Position numbers and translations under genes: made by a program
The notes under the pieces: model-generated
Told to the model about the DNA's origin: nothing
The model's input: the letters and a program-made list of their open reading frames with translations, nothing else
Database searches by the model: none
Part shown: one piece after another, positions 56,426 to 64,000 of the stretch
Position numbering within the stretch: position 1 is the stretch's first letter
Layout of the letters: each line of letters opens with the position of its first letter
Assembly (NCBI RefSeq): GCF_008795955.1
Contig: NZ_VMHN01000002.1
Location: forward strand, 310,001-374,000
Length of the DNA stretch: 64,000 nt
Direction of reading: 5' to 3'
Source of the DNA: Marinobacter denitrificans
GTDB taxonomy: Bacteria; Pseudomonadota; Gammaproteobacteria; Pseudomonadales; Oleiphilaceae

Positions 56426-57523
56426 ATGGCGTTTAGGTTCAGGACAGAAAACACTAAATCCGCACATTTCATCAGGCCCCTCCCGGGCCTGATGCTTGTT
56501 TTGGCCCTCGCTGGCTGCAGCTTTGTTGAAGATCGCTCCGAGCGCTACGTTGACGCACCGGAAGGCACACCGCTGGAGCTGCCAGCGACGGCAGAGGAGG
56601 GGACGTTCACCGAGGTAATGCCCATCCGTGAAATCAGCGCTGCCGACTCTGGCCGCATGTACCGGGACAGCATCCCCAATCCCCCTGATATGACGTCCGA
56701 TATCCTCGACGAGAATTATGTCGTTGAGGAACTGGATGGCCAGGTCTGGCTGCTGGTGAACGACGTTCCGGGCAGGTTGTGGCCAGCGGTCACCGCTTAT
56801 ATGAATGAGAACGGGCTCGGTGTGGCTTACGACAACCCGCAGTTGGGGTTGATCCAGAGCGAACTGGTCAACTTCAGTAAGCAGGCCAGGCAACTGCTGA
56901 GTCTGCCGGACGCCCCCGACGGACCGGAAGCACGAATTGTGGTCCAGGCGCGTGTTGCCCCGGGCGTTCGTCGTAAAACCACCGAGATCCAGTTCCGTTC
57001 GTTCGAAGTCGAGGATGATCCGGAAGAACTGCTTGCATGGGGCACCCGTGATCGTCGGACCAGCGAGCAGCTGGCCACCAGCAAAGACCTGCTCAATGAT
57101 CTGTCAGAGCATCTGAAGAACCGCGAAGACACCAAATCCTATTCCCGAGCAGCATTGGGCATGGTCAGCGAACCGCTTGTTCGCCTGGTTTCGGACAACG
57201 AGACTCCGCAGCAGATTGTCATGAGCCTCGACTATGGCCGTGCCTGGGCCGAGGTGAGGCGCGCACTCGATGAAGCCGACATACCGGTAGTGGATCTGAA
57301 CCGCGAGGATGGCTATTTCTTTGTAGACTTCCGTCCAGAGTCAGAGCGCGACTCGGGTTGGTTCAGCTGGTTCTCTGACGACCCCGAACCTGAGCACACC
57401 TTTGACGTGCGTCTTGCCCAGAATGGCGGCGACATCGTCGTCAGTGTTAATCGCGCCGAAGACTATACCGGCGACGACCGCTCCCCTGAACTGTTGTCGG
57501 AACTGTTCGAATACCTTTACTAA
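56426..57523 (+). CDS. bamC: Outer membrane assembly lipoprotein BamC (NlpB)
   Basis: BamC is an outer-membrane lipoprotein of the BAM complex. The 365-residue product has a lipoprotein signal with lipobox LALAGC (Cys near residue 31) and two BamC domains (about 90-215 and 260-360). The unstructured lariat that binds BamD is expected just after the Cys and is acidic here. It lies between dapA and purC, the classical place for bamC. Confidence 0.92.
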   Translation: MAFRFRTENTKSAHFIRPLPGLMLVLALAGCSFVEDRSERYVDAPEGTPLELPATAEEGTFTEVMPIREISAADSGRMYRDSIPNPPDMTSDILDENYVVEELDGQVWLLVNDVPGRLWPAVTAYMNENGLGVAYDNPQLGLIQSELVNFSKQARQLLSLPDAPDGPEARIVVQARVAPGVRRKTTEIQFRSFEVEDDPEELLAWGTRDRRTSEQLATSKDLLNDLSEHLKNREDTKSYSRAALGMVSEPLVRLVSDNETPQQIVMSLDYGRAWAEVRRALDEADIPVVDLNREDGYFFVDFRPESERDSGWFSWFSDDPEPEHTFDVRLAQNGGDIVVSVNRAEDYTGDDRSPELLSELFEYLY

Positions 57524-57566
57524 CAGCATGAGTGCGCGCACAGTGCGGGCACGCCCGGAGACTGAA

Positions 57567-58280
57567 ATGGAAAAGCGTGAAGAACTTTACGCAGGCAAGG
57601 CCAAATCTGTTTATCGTACAGACGATCCCGATCGTTTCGTCATGGTGTTTCGCGATGATACGTCCGCATTTGATGGCGAGAAAAAAGAACAGCTGAACCG
57701 CAAGGGCATGGTCAATAATCGCTTCAATGCCTTTATCATGGAAAAGCTGGAAGCGGCGGGTATTCCCACTCATTTCGAGGGCCTGCTGTCTGGTACCGAG
57801 TCCCTGGTCAAGAAACTGGATATGATCCCGGTTGAGTGCGTGGTCCGCAACATATCGGCCGGCAGCCTGTGCCGCCGCCTGGGCGTGGAGGAGGGGCTGG
57901 AACTGAATCCCCCCACTTTTGAGCTCTTCCTGAAAAACGATGCCATGCATGACCCCATGGTCAATGAGTCACTGGCGGTGAGTTTTGGCTGGGCGAAAGC
58001 CGAGGAACTTGCCAGAATGAAAGAACTGACCTACCAGGTTAACGATATTCTCAAGGCATTGTTTGACGAAGCGGGCATGCTGCTGGTGGACTATAAACTT
58101 GAATTCGGCCGCGCAGGTGGCGAGATCGTCCTGGGTGACGAATTCAGCCCCGATGGCTGTCGTATCTGGGACAAGGAGACCCGTAAGAAAATGGACAAGG
58201 ACCGTTTTCGTCAGGGACTGGGTGATGTAATCGAGACTTACGAAGAGGTGGGTCGTCGGCTCGGCATCAGTTTTGACTGA
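57567..58280 (+). CDS. purC: SAICAR synthetase PurC
   Basis: PurC joins aspartate to CAIR in purine synthesis. The 237-residue product has the exact E. coli length, starts [18 protein letters not shown] and carries [13 protein letters not shown] near 92 and [11 protein letters not shown] near 192. The ATG at 57567 has CGGAG about 5 bases upstream; an open upstream extension overlaps bamC and is rejected. It ends 34 bp before the outer-membrane gene. Confidence 0.97.
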   Translation: MEKREELYAGKAKSVYRTDDPDRFVMVFRDDTSAFDGEKKEQLNRKGMVNNRFNAFIMEKLEAAGIPTHFEGLLSGTESLVKKLDMIPVECVVRNISAGSLCRRLGVEEGLELNPPTFELFLKNDAMHDPMVNESLAVSFGWAKAEELARMKELTYQVNDILKALFDEAGMLLVDYKLEFGRAGGEIVLGDEFSPDGCRIWDKETRKKMDKDRFRQGLGDVIETYEEVGRRLGISFD

Positions 58281-58314
58281 TCCGTCAAAACCAACAAACA
58301 GAAACAGGTGCATT

Positions 58315-59043
58315 ATGCGTAAATTGATACTCGCCCTGGGCGGTTCACTGGTGATTGCTGCTCCCGTTGTCTCGGCCGATGTACTCGGTGTGGGAGCGAA
58401 CATCAGTTACTGGGATTCCGACTTGTCCGGCGAAGCCGGCAAGAAAAGTGATGTTGTCGATCTGGAAAACGATCTGGATCTGGACAGCGACACCAACGCC
58501 AACCTCAACGCCTATTTCGAGCACCCTGTTCCGCTGCTACCGAACGTTCGTCTGAATTATACCCGTATCGAGCAGAGCGGACGTGGCGAGGTGTCGACCC
58601 AGTATGACCTGGTGTCGGGCGAGGTGGATTCCGATCTCGAGCTGACCCAGTTCGATGTCACGCTTTATTACGAAGTGCTGGATAACTGGGTGAACCTGGA
58701 TCTGGGCCTCACCGCACGTAATCTGGACGGCGAACTGACCATTCAGGAAACGGCCCTCGGCGGAGAAGTTACCCAGACAGAAGTGGATGGTGTTATGCCC
58801 ATGGGCTACGTGGCAGCCCGGTTTGACCTTCCCCTGACGGGTGTGTCGGTGGGTGGCGAAGCCAACCTGATCAGCTTCGACGGCGACTCGGTTTACGACT
58901 ATAACGCCTATGGCCAGTACGAAGTTTCGCTGTTGCAGCTTCGTGCCGGTTACCGTCAGATCAGCATTGATTACGAAGACAGTGATGACCGGCTGGACAT
59001 TGAACTGGGTGGTCCGTTTGTGAGTGCCGGGCTGACCTTCTGA
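58315..59043 (+). CDS. Outer-membrane beta-barrel protein (TIGR04219-like)
   Basis: This 242-residue secreted protein has a signal peptide (about 1-20, ending VVSA) followed by [19 protein letters not shown], which resembles the TIGR04219 family of small gammaproteobacterial outer-membrane proteins. It is predicted as an 8-10 strand barrel, ending in an aromatic strand (SAGLTF). Function unknown. The ATG at 58315 is favoured over an upstream start inside purC. It precedes the epimerase-like gene by 20 bp. Confidence 0.8.
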   Translation: MRKLILALGGSLVIAAPVVSADVLGVGANISYWDSDLSGEAGKKSDVVDLENDLDLDSDTNANLNAYFEHPVPLLPNVRLNYTRIEQSGRGEVSTQYDLVSGEVDSDLELTQFDVTLYYEVLDNWVNLDLGLTARNLDGELTIQETALGGEVTQTEVDGVMPMGYVAARFDLPLTGVSVGGEANLISFDGDSVYDYNAYGQYEVSLLQLRAGYRQISIDYEDSDDRLDIELGGPFVSAGLTF

Positions 59044-59063
59044 AGGAACAGGGAGAAAGGACT

Positions 59064-60071
59064 TTGAAGATTCTGGTTACGGGTACGGCGGGGTTTATTG
59101 GTTCCCATCTGGCGCATCGGCTGCTTGACCGCGGTGACGAAGTCATTGGCGTGGATAACGTCAATGATTACTACGATCCGACTCTCAAGGAGGCGCGCCT
59201 GGCGCGCCTGACCTGCAAACCGGGATTCACCGAGGTCCGCAAGGATGTGGCCGACCGGCCCGCGATGGAAGCGCTGTTCCGGGAGCAAAAGCCGGAACGG
59301 GTCGTTCACCTGGCCGCCCAGGCAGGCGTGCGGTATTCGCTGGAGAACCCCCACGCCTATATCGACGCCAATCTGGTGGGCTTTACCAACATCCTTGAGG
59401 GCTGTCGCCACAATGATGTGAAGCACCTGGTGTATGCTTCCAGCAGCTCGGTGTATGGCGCCAATGAGACCATGCCGTTTTCTGTGCATGACAACGTGGA
59501 CCATCCTCTGAGCCTGTATGCGGCCTCCAAGAAAGCCAACGAGCTGATGGCCCATACCTACAGCCACCTCTATAACATGCCCACCACCGGCCTACGGTTC
59601 TTTACGGTGTATGGACCCTGGGGCCGGCCAGACATGGCGCTGTTTATCTTTACCAAAAAGATTCTCGCGGGCGAGCCTATTGACGTGTTCAACCATGGCC
59701 ACCACAGGCGCGACTTCACCTATATTGATGACATCGTGGAAGGGGTGATCAGAACCCTGGACAGTGTAGCCACGCCGAATCCCCAGTGGAGCGGTGAGAA
59801 GCCCGACCCCGGTACCAGCAAGGCACCGTATCGCCTTTACAACATTGGTAGTAACAACCCGGTGGAGCTGTCCCGCTTTATCGAAATCATCGAAGAGCGT
59901 GTTGGCAGGAAGGCAGAGAAAAACCTGTTGCCGCTGCAGCCCGGTGATGTGCCGGCCACCTATGCCAATGTGGATGACCTGATCACCGATGTAGGCTACA
60001 AACCCTCCACCACGGTGGAAGAGGGTATTGCCAACTTCGTGGACTGGTACAGAGCCTTCTACAAGATTTAG
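59064..60071 (+). CDS. UDP-glucuronate 4-epimerase-like SDR enzyme
   Basis: This NAD-dependent sugar epimerase of 335 residues has the Rossmann motif [11 protein letters not shown] near 7-17, SSSSVYG near 122-128 and the catalytic YAASKKANE near 149-157. The VDNVNDYYD near 30-38 and the [14 protein letters not shown] region near 210-225 are typical of UDP-glucuronate 4-epimerases, which make UDP-galacturonate from the Ugd product. The TTG start at 59064 has GGGAGAAAGG upstream. It ends before a strong terminator. Substrate is inferred. Confidence 0.87.
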   Translation: MKILVTGTAGFIGSHLAHRLLDRGDEVIGVDNVNDYYDPTLKEARLARLTCKPGFTEVRKDVADRPAMEALFREQKPERVVHLAAQAGVRYSLENPHAYIDANLVGFTNILEGCRHNDVKHLVYASSSSVYGANETMPFSVHDNVDHPLSLYAASKKANELMAHTYSHLYNMPTTGLRFFTVYGPWGRPDMALFIFTKKILAGEPIDVFNHGHHRRDFTYIDDIVEGVIRTLDSVATPNPQWSGEKPDPGTSKAPYRLYNIGSNNPVELSRFIEIIEERVGRKAEKNLLPLQPGDVPATYANVDDLITDVGYKPSTTVEEGIANFVDWYRAFYKI

Positions 60072-60087
60072 CCAGATAGCCCACACA

Positions 60088-60127
60088 CTGAAACGGCGAC
60101 CCAAAGGTCGCCGTTTCAGTTTCTTCA
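60088..60127 (+). terminator. Terminator after the epimerase gene
   Basis: A perfect 15-bp stem (ACTGAAACGGCGACC / GGTCGCCGTTTCAGT) with a CAAA loop, followed by TTCTTC. It also separates the convergent PEP-CTERM gene. Confidence 0.9.
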
Positions 60128-60140
60128 GGTCTCGCTGTAA

Positions 60141-60995
60141 TCAGACTGCACGCCTGCGGCGCGCAAGGCCGAGGCCGGCCAGGCCAAGCCCGATCAGGGC
60201 AAGAGAGCCGGGTTCGGGTACCGGGACCGGAACCGGGTTGTCAACGCCGCCATTACGGGCCGAAAACACATAACGGCCATCAATATCCGAATTCAGACGG
60301 TTCGATACAAGGGCATTGGGGCCGCCATCGAGAAAGGCGCCGTTAACCGCCGAGCCTGACAGTTCAAAGAACGTGCCCGCATCGCCGGTACCGTTGGAGT
60401 AACCAACCCGGGCAGAGTCCCCACCAAGACCATCACTATCACTGCCGCTGGCTGTGCCGGCTTCCCACTGTATCTGGTCATAGTTAAAGATGAAGTCGAA
60501 ATCACCAGCGCCGATGTCGGAGCGGTCAACCAGAATCAACTGGAAGCTGTTACGGTTCGTGTGTGAGGTGCTGCTGTTGTAGTAGTCCACATCGATCCAG
60601 TTCACACCAAACGCATCACGCCCGCCGAAGGTGCCGGTACCGTAAGTTACGGCCTCACCTGCGGAACTCGTATCGACGTCGGCGAAGAAAGGCGCAATGA
60701 TCTGTCGGCCTGTGGAGGTGAGGTCAAAAGGCGTATAGGTCGACAGAGTCGAATCGAATGTGATGTTGCCGTTATTGTTGACATAGAGCTGATTGTGCTC
60801 AACGCCGAAGAAATTGGCAGTAAAACCAAAGTTAATGGGACCATCAGAAAGGTCGTCATTACGGGCGACGGTATTGCTGTCGAATCCTGAAACAATGGCC
60901 GCAGCGTAAGCGCCTGGGGGCGCCATTAATGATGCCAGTCCAACGGTCATAGAAAGTGCCGTTATGCTTAGCGCTTTGCCTAAAAACCTATCCAT
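60141..60995 (-). CDS. PEP-CTERM sorting-domain protein with nidogen-like domain
   Basis: This 284-residue exported protein has an N-terminal signal (about 8-32), a nidogen-like (NIDO) domain (about 35-190, with DFIFNYDQIQWEAG) and a C-terminal PEP-CTERM signal: PVPEPGSLALIGLG, a hydrophobic helix, and an Arg cluster RRRRAV. Exosortase (EpsH/XrtA) recognises such tails, usually tied to exopolysaccharide export. The ATG at 60995 has AAGGAT upstream. A good sigma-54 promoter lies 71 bp before it. No exosortase or eps gene is in the window; the exosortase should lie elsewhere. Confidence 0.92.
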   Translation of the reverse strand: MDRFLGKALSITALSMTVGLASLMAPPGAYAAAIVSGFDSNTVARNDDLSDGPINFGFTANFFGVEHNQLYVNNNGNITFDSTLSTYTPFDLTSTGRQIIAPFFADVDTSSAGEAVTYGTGTFGGRDAFGVNWIDVDYYNSSTSHTNRNSFQLILVDRSDIGAGDFDFIFNYDQIQWEAGTASGSDSDGLGGDSARVGYSNGTGDAGTFFELSGSAVNGAFLDGGPNALVSNRLNSDIDGRYVFSARNGGVDNPVPVPVPEPGSLALIGLGLAGLGLARRRRAV

Positions 60996-61065
60996 TTGAT
61001 ATATCCTTATGTTTTCTGGTTGATCTCTGTAAGCGAAGAAATATCTGTCGCTCGACTTTCCCTGT

Positions 61066-61082
61066 AGCAATTATAGGGCCAG
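61066..61082 (-). promoter_or_regulatory. Sigma-54 promoter of the PEP-CTERM gene
   Basis: CTGGCCCT-ATAA-TTGCT on the reverse strand fits the RpoN consensus YTGGCACG-N4-TTGCW with the invariant GG and GC at the correct 10-bp spacing. Predicted transcription starts near 61055. Confidence 0.7.
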
Positions 61083-61108
61083 GAGGGCACTCGGTTGATT
61101 TGTATGAG

Positions 61109-61121
61109 TAAATCAGATTTA
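61109..61121. promoter_or_regulatory. Palindrome upstream of the sigma-54 promoter
   Basis: TAAATC-A-GATTTA, a perfect inverted repeat, lies about 54-66 bp upstream of the predicted start. It is a candidate site for an RpoN-dependent activator; role inferred from place only. Confidence 0.35.
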
Positions 61122-61204
61122 TCTGCGGTCGAGGAAAGGAAATCTGTAAAAATATCTGACGGGATCTGGTGTTAAGACTTTGATAGAACGAACATTTCAG
61201 GCAC

Positions 61205-61244
61205 AAAAAAAGCCACTCGGCTTGCGCTCTGAGTGGCTTTTTTT
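61205..61244 (-). terminator. Terminator of tRNA-Val
   Basis: A 14-bp stem AAAAAAAGCCACTC / GAGTGGCTTTTTTT with a 12-nt loop. It is symmetrical, so it can work in both directions; on the reverse strand it follows tRNA-Val by 23 bp. Confidence 0.9.
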
Positions 61245-61267
61245 GATGATATTCTTGCTTGCAGGAA

Positions 61268-61344
<77 letters not shown>

Positions 61345-61399
61345 GTGTCCTGCAACGGGGTGGAAATATACTGATTCCTATGGGCATGGTCAACCTCTT

Positions 61400-62356
61400 T
61401 CAGGCGGTTTTCTGCTTTCTTGCCCAGCCTTTCACCGCCTTGCTGATCACCCCCCAGCGATTGATCAGTAGTGCCAGGAAAATCAGCCCGCAACCGGCAA
61501 CCTGGGTGGCAGACATGGTTTCGCTGAACCAGCCGGCGGCAAAGAGGGCCACCCATACGGGCTCCAGCACCAGGATCACCACGCCGTGGCTATGTGCAGA
61601 CAGGCTCTGGGCGTAGGTCTGGAGCAGAAACCGGCCCGCCGTGCCGATGACGGCGCTTGCGATGATCCACATGGCAAGCATGCCGGAGAAGTCCCCAAAG
61701 GTTGGTGCCCAGGGCTCCAGGAATATCGATTCGATCAGCGTGACGCACCCCACGGTAAGCAACGCAATGCTGGTCAGGGGGAGGGCAGGTACCCGATGCT
61801 TTTTCACGGTTTCGCCTTTGTGATTGATGACAGTGCGCTGGTTGGCGGCGCGGGTGTTAAGCGTGAAATACAGGGCAAAGATGAAGGCGGCACCCACGAA
61901 AAAAAGTTGCCCGATTTCCGGCCGGAATCCATTTCTTAGCGAGAGCAAGGCCAGCCCGCCTACAGCTACAGGTATGGCAAACCAGGTGCTCAGAGGTTGT
62001 TCCTCCCGAAACACCACACGGGCAATCACCGGTACAATAACCACACCCAGGCTGGTCAGAAAGGCGCTTTCTCCGACGTGAGTAGCGTAAAAAAGGCCCA
62101 TGACCCAGCAACTCATGGCAACGCCAAACACAAGTCCCACACCTGCACTGCGCTTGACCTGGTCAAGGCTCAGCCGTCTCAGCGCTGGCCAGGCAATAAC
62201 CGCCAGCACAGAGCCTGCCAGTAAGAATCGCAGGGCCATAAACATCAGCGGCGGCATCAGCAGAACCGCTTCCTTGGAAAACATCCAGCTGATGGCGGCC
62301 ATCAGGGTGACGACAACCAGTAAAAGGTCGGATTTATGGGTGTCCGAGAGAGGCAT
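61400..62356 (-). CDS. EamA/DMT family transporter
   Basis: This 318-residue inner-membrane protein has about ten hydrophobic segments in two EamA repeats (about 10-150 and 185-310), as in drug/metabolite transporters. A basic loop with the motif RAANQRTVINHKGETVKKHR lies between the repeats. It ends in a basic tail. The substrate cannot be read from sequence. It is followed by tRNA-Val downstream and is upstream-adjacent to the lipase terminator. Confidence 0.87.
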   Translation of the reverse strand: MPLSDTHKSDLLLVVVTLMAAISWMFSKEAVLLMPPLMFMALRFLLAGSVLAVIAWPALRRLSLDQVKRSAGVGLVFGVAMSCWVMGLFYATHVGESAFLTSLGVVIVPVIARVVFREEQPLSTWFAIPVAVGGLALLSLRNGFRPEIGQLFFVGAAFIFALYFTLNTRAANQRTVINHKGETVKKHRVPALPLTSIALLTVGCVTLIESIFLEPWAPTFGDFSGMLAMWIIASAVIGTAGRFLLQTYAQSLSAHSHGVVILVLEPVWVALFAAGWFSETMSATQVAGCGLIFLALLINRWGVISKAVKGWARKQKTA

Positions 62357-62430
62357 TCACAACCGCCTTGCAGAGAATAGACTGGGCCCGGTCAACAGCG
62401 GGACAGCGGCGGAGTTTATCATGGACGGGT

Positions 62431-62452
62431 AAAAATGGCTCTTCCGTGAGCC
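62431..62452 (-). terminator. Terminator of the lipase gene
   Basis: A 5-bp stem GGCTC / GAGCC followed by ATTTTT on the reverse strand, 44 bp after the lipase stop. Confidence 0.55.
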
Positions 62453-62495
62453 GGTTGGTACTCCCTCGGGCGGGTGAGCCCGCTGGTTGCTTTTA

Positions 62496-63581
62496 TCAGT
62501 TATCAAGCGTGTTGTAGACCAGTGTGGACATGTCCGTCTGGTCGGAGCCGGGAATCTCTACGTACTGGTCACCGGAGCCCCACCATTGCCACCAGGCGCG
62601 TTTGTTATAGGTGCGGCTGGCGAAATCCACCTGAAGCCCGTTCAGGGTTGTATTGTTCACCACTGGCACCGATATGTTGCCGGTTTCTGAACCCAGAACG
62701 CCGCTATGGGAAACGCCTTCGTTCATCAGGATCGGGAAGTGGTTGTAATACAGGTCAGAGGGGCCGTTCTGGCTGGACACCTTGCCTGCCAGGCTCAAGT
62801 TCGAGCTGCAGGAGTCTATGCCACTACTGGTGGTCGCTCCACAGGCGGAGTGGGTGGGAACCACACCGTCGTCAGTGCCGGCAATGAACGGTTTGGTGAT
62901 GCCACCATAGTAAGAACCGCCGGCCACAAATCTTAACCGTGGAATATTGTTGGGGCTCACCGCCAGATTGCGCGCTGCGTTGGTTTGCAGGTCGTTCACC
63001 ACCCCAAGCTTGCCCGGCTCAGGTTCTATGCCGGTGAAAGCACGGACGGCCTGTTTCAACGGCCAGTTATACCAGCTGTCGTTGTAGGCGATGCTCATGG
63101 CAAGGTCCGCCAGTTCGGTACCGCCGCCGGCACCGGAGTAGTCAATGGCGGCGAGGATTTTCAGTGGCTGAAGGCCTTCGGCCTGAAGCCACCGCGCCTG
63201 GTTTTCCAGCAGGTGACGGGTGACCAGATCTCCCGTGGAGTGGGACACCACAAGGCAGTAATCGTTACACAGACCCTGTTGGCTGATCTGCCGCAGCTGC
63301 TGGTAAGCCTGCTGGGCAATGTTGCCTTCCACCCGACCATCGCTGCCCCAGTCAATGCGGGCGTCGGAACGGGATAACCAGAAGGTGCGCCAGTAGTCCT
63401 CGCCGGCACTTTTTACTGCATCGAGGTTGGCAGGCGGGTTGGCCAGGTCTTCCTGCTGGAAGCCGTGAACCAGAACCACGTTGTGGCCCGCCAACTGGGC
63501 CTGGGCGGTACCGGCAAACAGTCCGCCGGCCAGGGCGACCGCAAGAGCGGTCTTACAGGCAGTTCGCTTTCTTGTTTTCAT
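62496..63581 (-). CDS. Secreted lipase-like alpha/beta hydrolase
   Basis: This 361-residue exported protein has a signal peptide (about 1-29, ending AQAQ), an oxyanion-hole motif VLVHGF near residues 36-41 and a nucleophile elbow SHSTG with Ser 115, where lipases of this class usually have GHSxG. The likely catalytic Asp is in GTDDGVVP near 240 and a His lies in EGVSHSGVLG near 288. Four or more Cys could form disulfides (e.g. near 105-109 and 247-257). A triacylglycerol lipase or esterase is the best guess. No Lif-type chaperone is visible in the window. Confidence 0.78.
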   Translation of the reverse strand: MKTRKRTACKTALAVALAGGLFAGTAQAQLAGHNVVLVHGFQQEDLANPPANLDAVKSAGEDYWRTFWLSRSDARIDWGSDGRVEGNIAQQAYQQLRQISQQGLCNDYCLVVSHSTGDLVTRHLLENQARWLQAEGLQPLKILAAIDYSGAGGGTELADLAMSIAYNDSWYNWPLKQAVRAFTGIEPEPGKLGVVNDLQTNAARNLAVSPNNIPRLRFVAGGSYYGGITKPFIAGTDDGVVPTHSACGATTSSGIDSCSSNLSLAGKVSSQNGPSDLYYNHFPILMNEGVSHSGVLGSETGNISVPVVNNTTLNGLQVDFASRTYNKRAWWQWWGSGDQYVEIPGSDQTDMSTLVYNTLDN

Positions 63582-63701
63582 AAAAGCTCCGTCTTTATTC
63601 CATTGTTGTTATTGCAAGACGTTTATCCGGTTGCTGGCCCATTGTTCGGGCTTCTTTTAACCGGCACTACCCGGCGTCGAGCCGGTGCGGCATTGCCGCC
63701 A

Positions 63702-64000
63702 TCAGAACTTGTCCGCCAGCTGCCGAAGCAGGGCGGCGCGTTGCTCTGATTCAGGATCGCTCGCCGGGGTGTCGGTCAGCCCGTCCAGGTCCGGCGGCGA
63801 GAATGAATAGCCCTCCTCAGGGCCAAAGCCATAATCCGTGCGATCGCCGGGTCTTGCCGGCAGGCGGCGGATCTGCAGGTGACGGAGTTCCAGCTCGCCG
63901 GTGATCTTCCGCTTGGCGATAACCGAGCCGTGGGCCTTCAGCTCCAGGGTGTCGGTGGTTCCGTCCAGTCGTTTCTCATCCTGTAACTGGGCCACTGCAC
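63702..64000 (-). CDS. Unrecognised protein, C-terminal part (cut by right edge)
   Basis: The frame is open to the window end, so only the last 98 residues are seen. They hold a strand-rich stretch (LELKAHGSVIAKRKITGELELRHL) followed by YGFGPEEGYSFSPPDLDG and a helical tail ending QLADKF. It is co-directional with and 120 bp upstream of the lipase gene. It does not show the RxxFDY motif of lipase foldases. No family was recognised. Confidence 0.6.
   Translation of the reverse strand, partial: AVAQLQDEKRLDGTTDTLELKAHGSVIAKRKITGELELRHLQIRRLPARPGDRTDYGFGPEEGYSFSPPDLDGLTDTPASDPESEQRAALLRQLADKF

Overview
This 64-kb window is an ordinary chromosomal segment of a marine gammaproteobacterium, most likely Marinobacter or a close relative. 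This is inferred from gene order and protein style; no database search was run. It has moderately high GC, frequent GTG/TTG starts, and several blocks that follow the Pseudomonas/Marinobacter order. No insertion sequence, integrase, CRISPR array or prophage was seen.

Layout. 1-11140 is an envelope-assembly run: LolC/E (cut by the left edge), LolD, a reverse-strand DUF2062 protein, ComEC, ExbB, ExbD, MsbA, LpxK, a Trm112-like protein, KdsB, a low-molecular-weight tyrosine phosphatase and MurB. 11186-23738 is housekeeping: proS, a hotdog thioesterase, a TetR regulator, an Lrp regulator divergent from leuA, a cold-shock protein with a long leader, a propionyl/acetyl-CoA synthetase, xseA, and guaB-guaA. 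23739-37091 looks like an accessory insertion between guaA and tadA. It holds a 2852-residue cyclic beta-glucan synthase-like protein, two outer-membrane barrel paralogues (about 81% identical) facing opposite ways, a secreted matrixin-type metalloprotease, a DUF2254 membrane protein and a secreted PRC-barrel protein. 37092-41180 has tadA, galE, ugd, a HIT protein and a FabR-like repressor. 41225-50910 is aspS, ruvCAB, ybgC and the complete tolQRAB-pal-cpoB set. 50996-59043 has two identical tRNA-Lys genes, nadA, bepA, tusA, a PerM-type permease, dapA, bamC, purC and a small outer-membrane protein. 59064-64000 has a UDP-glucuronate 4-epimerase-like gene, a PEP-CTERM protein behind a good sigma-54 promoter match, tRNA-Val, an EamA transporter, a secreted lipase-like hydrolase and an unrecognised gene cut by the right edge.

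The genes share an envelope theme: lipoprotein release (Lol), lipid A/KDO (MsbA, LpxK, KdsB), peptidoglycan (MurB, DapA), Tol-Pal, OMP assembly (BepA, BamC), nucleotide sugars (GalE, Ugd, epimerase), periplasmic glucan (NdvB-like) and an exported PEP-CTERM protein. The most unusual parts are the guaA-tadA insertion, the sigma-54/PEP-CTERM unit at 60141-61121, the cold-shock gene leader, and a three-copy 12-bp tandem repeat just upstream of ruvA.
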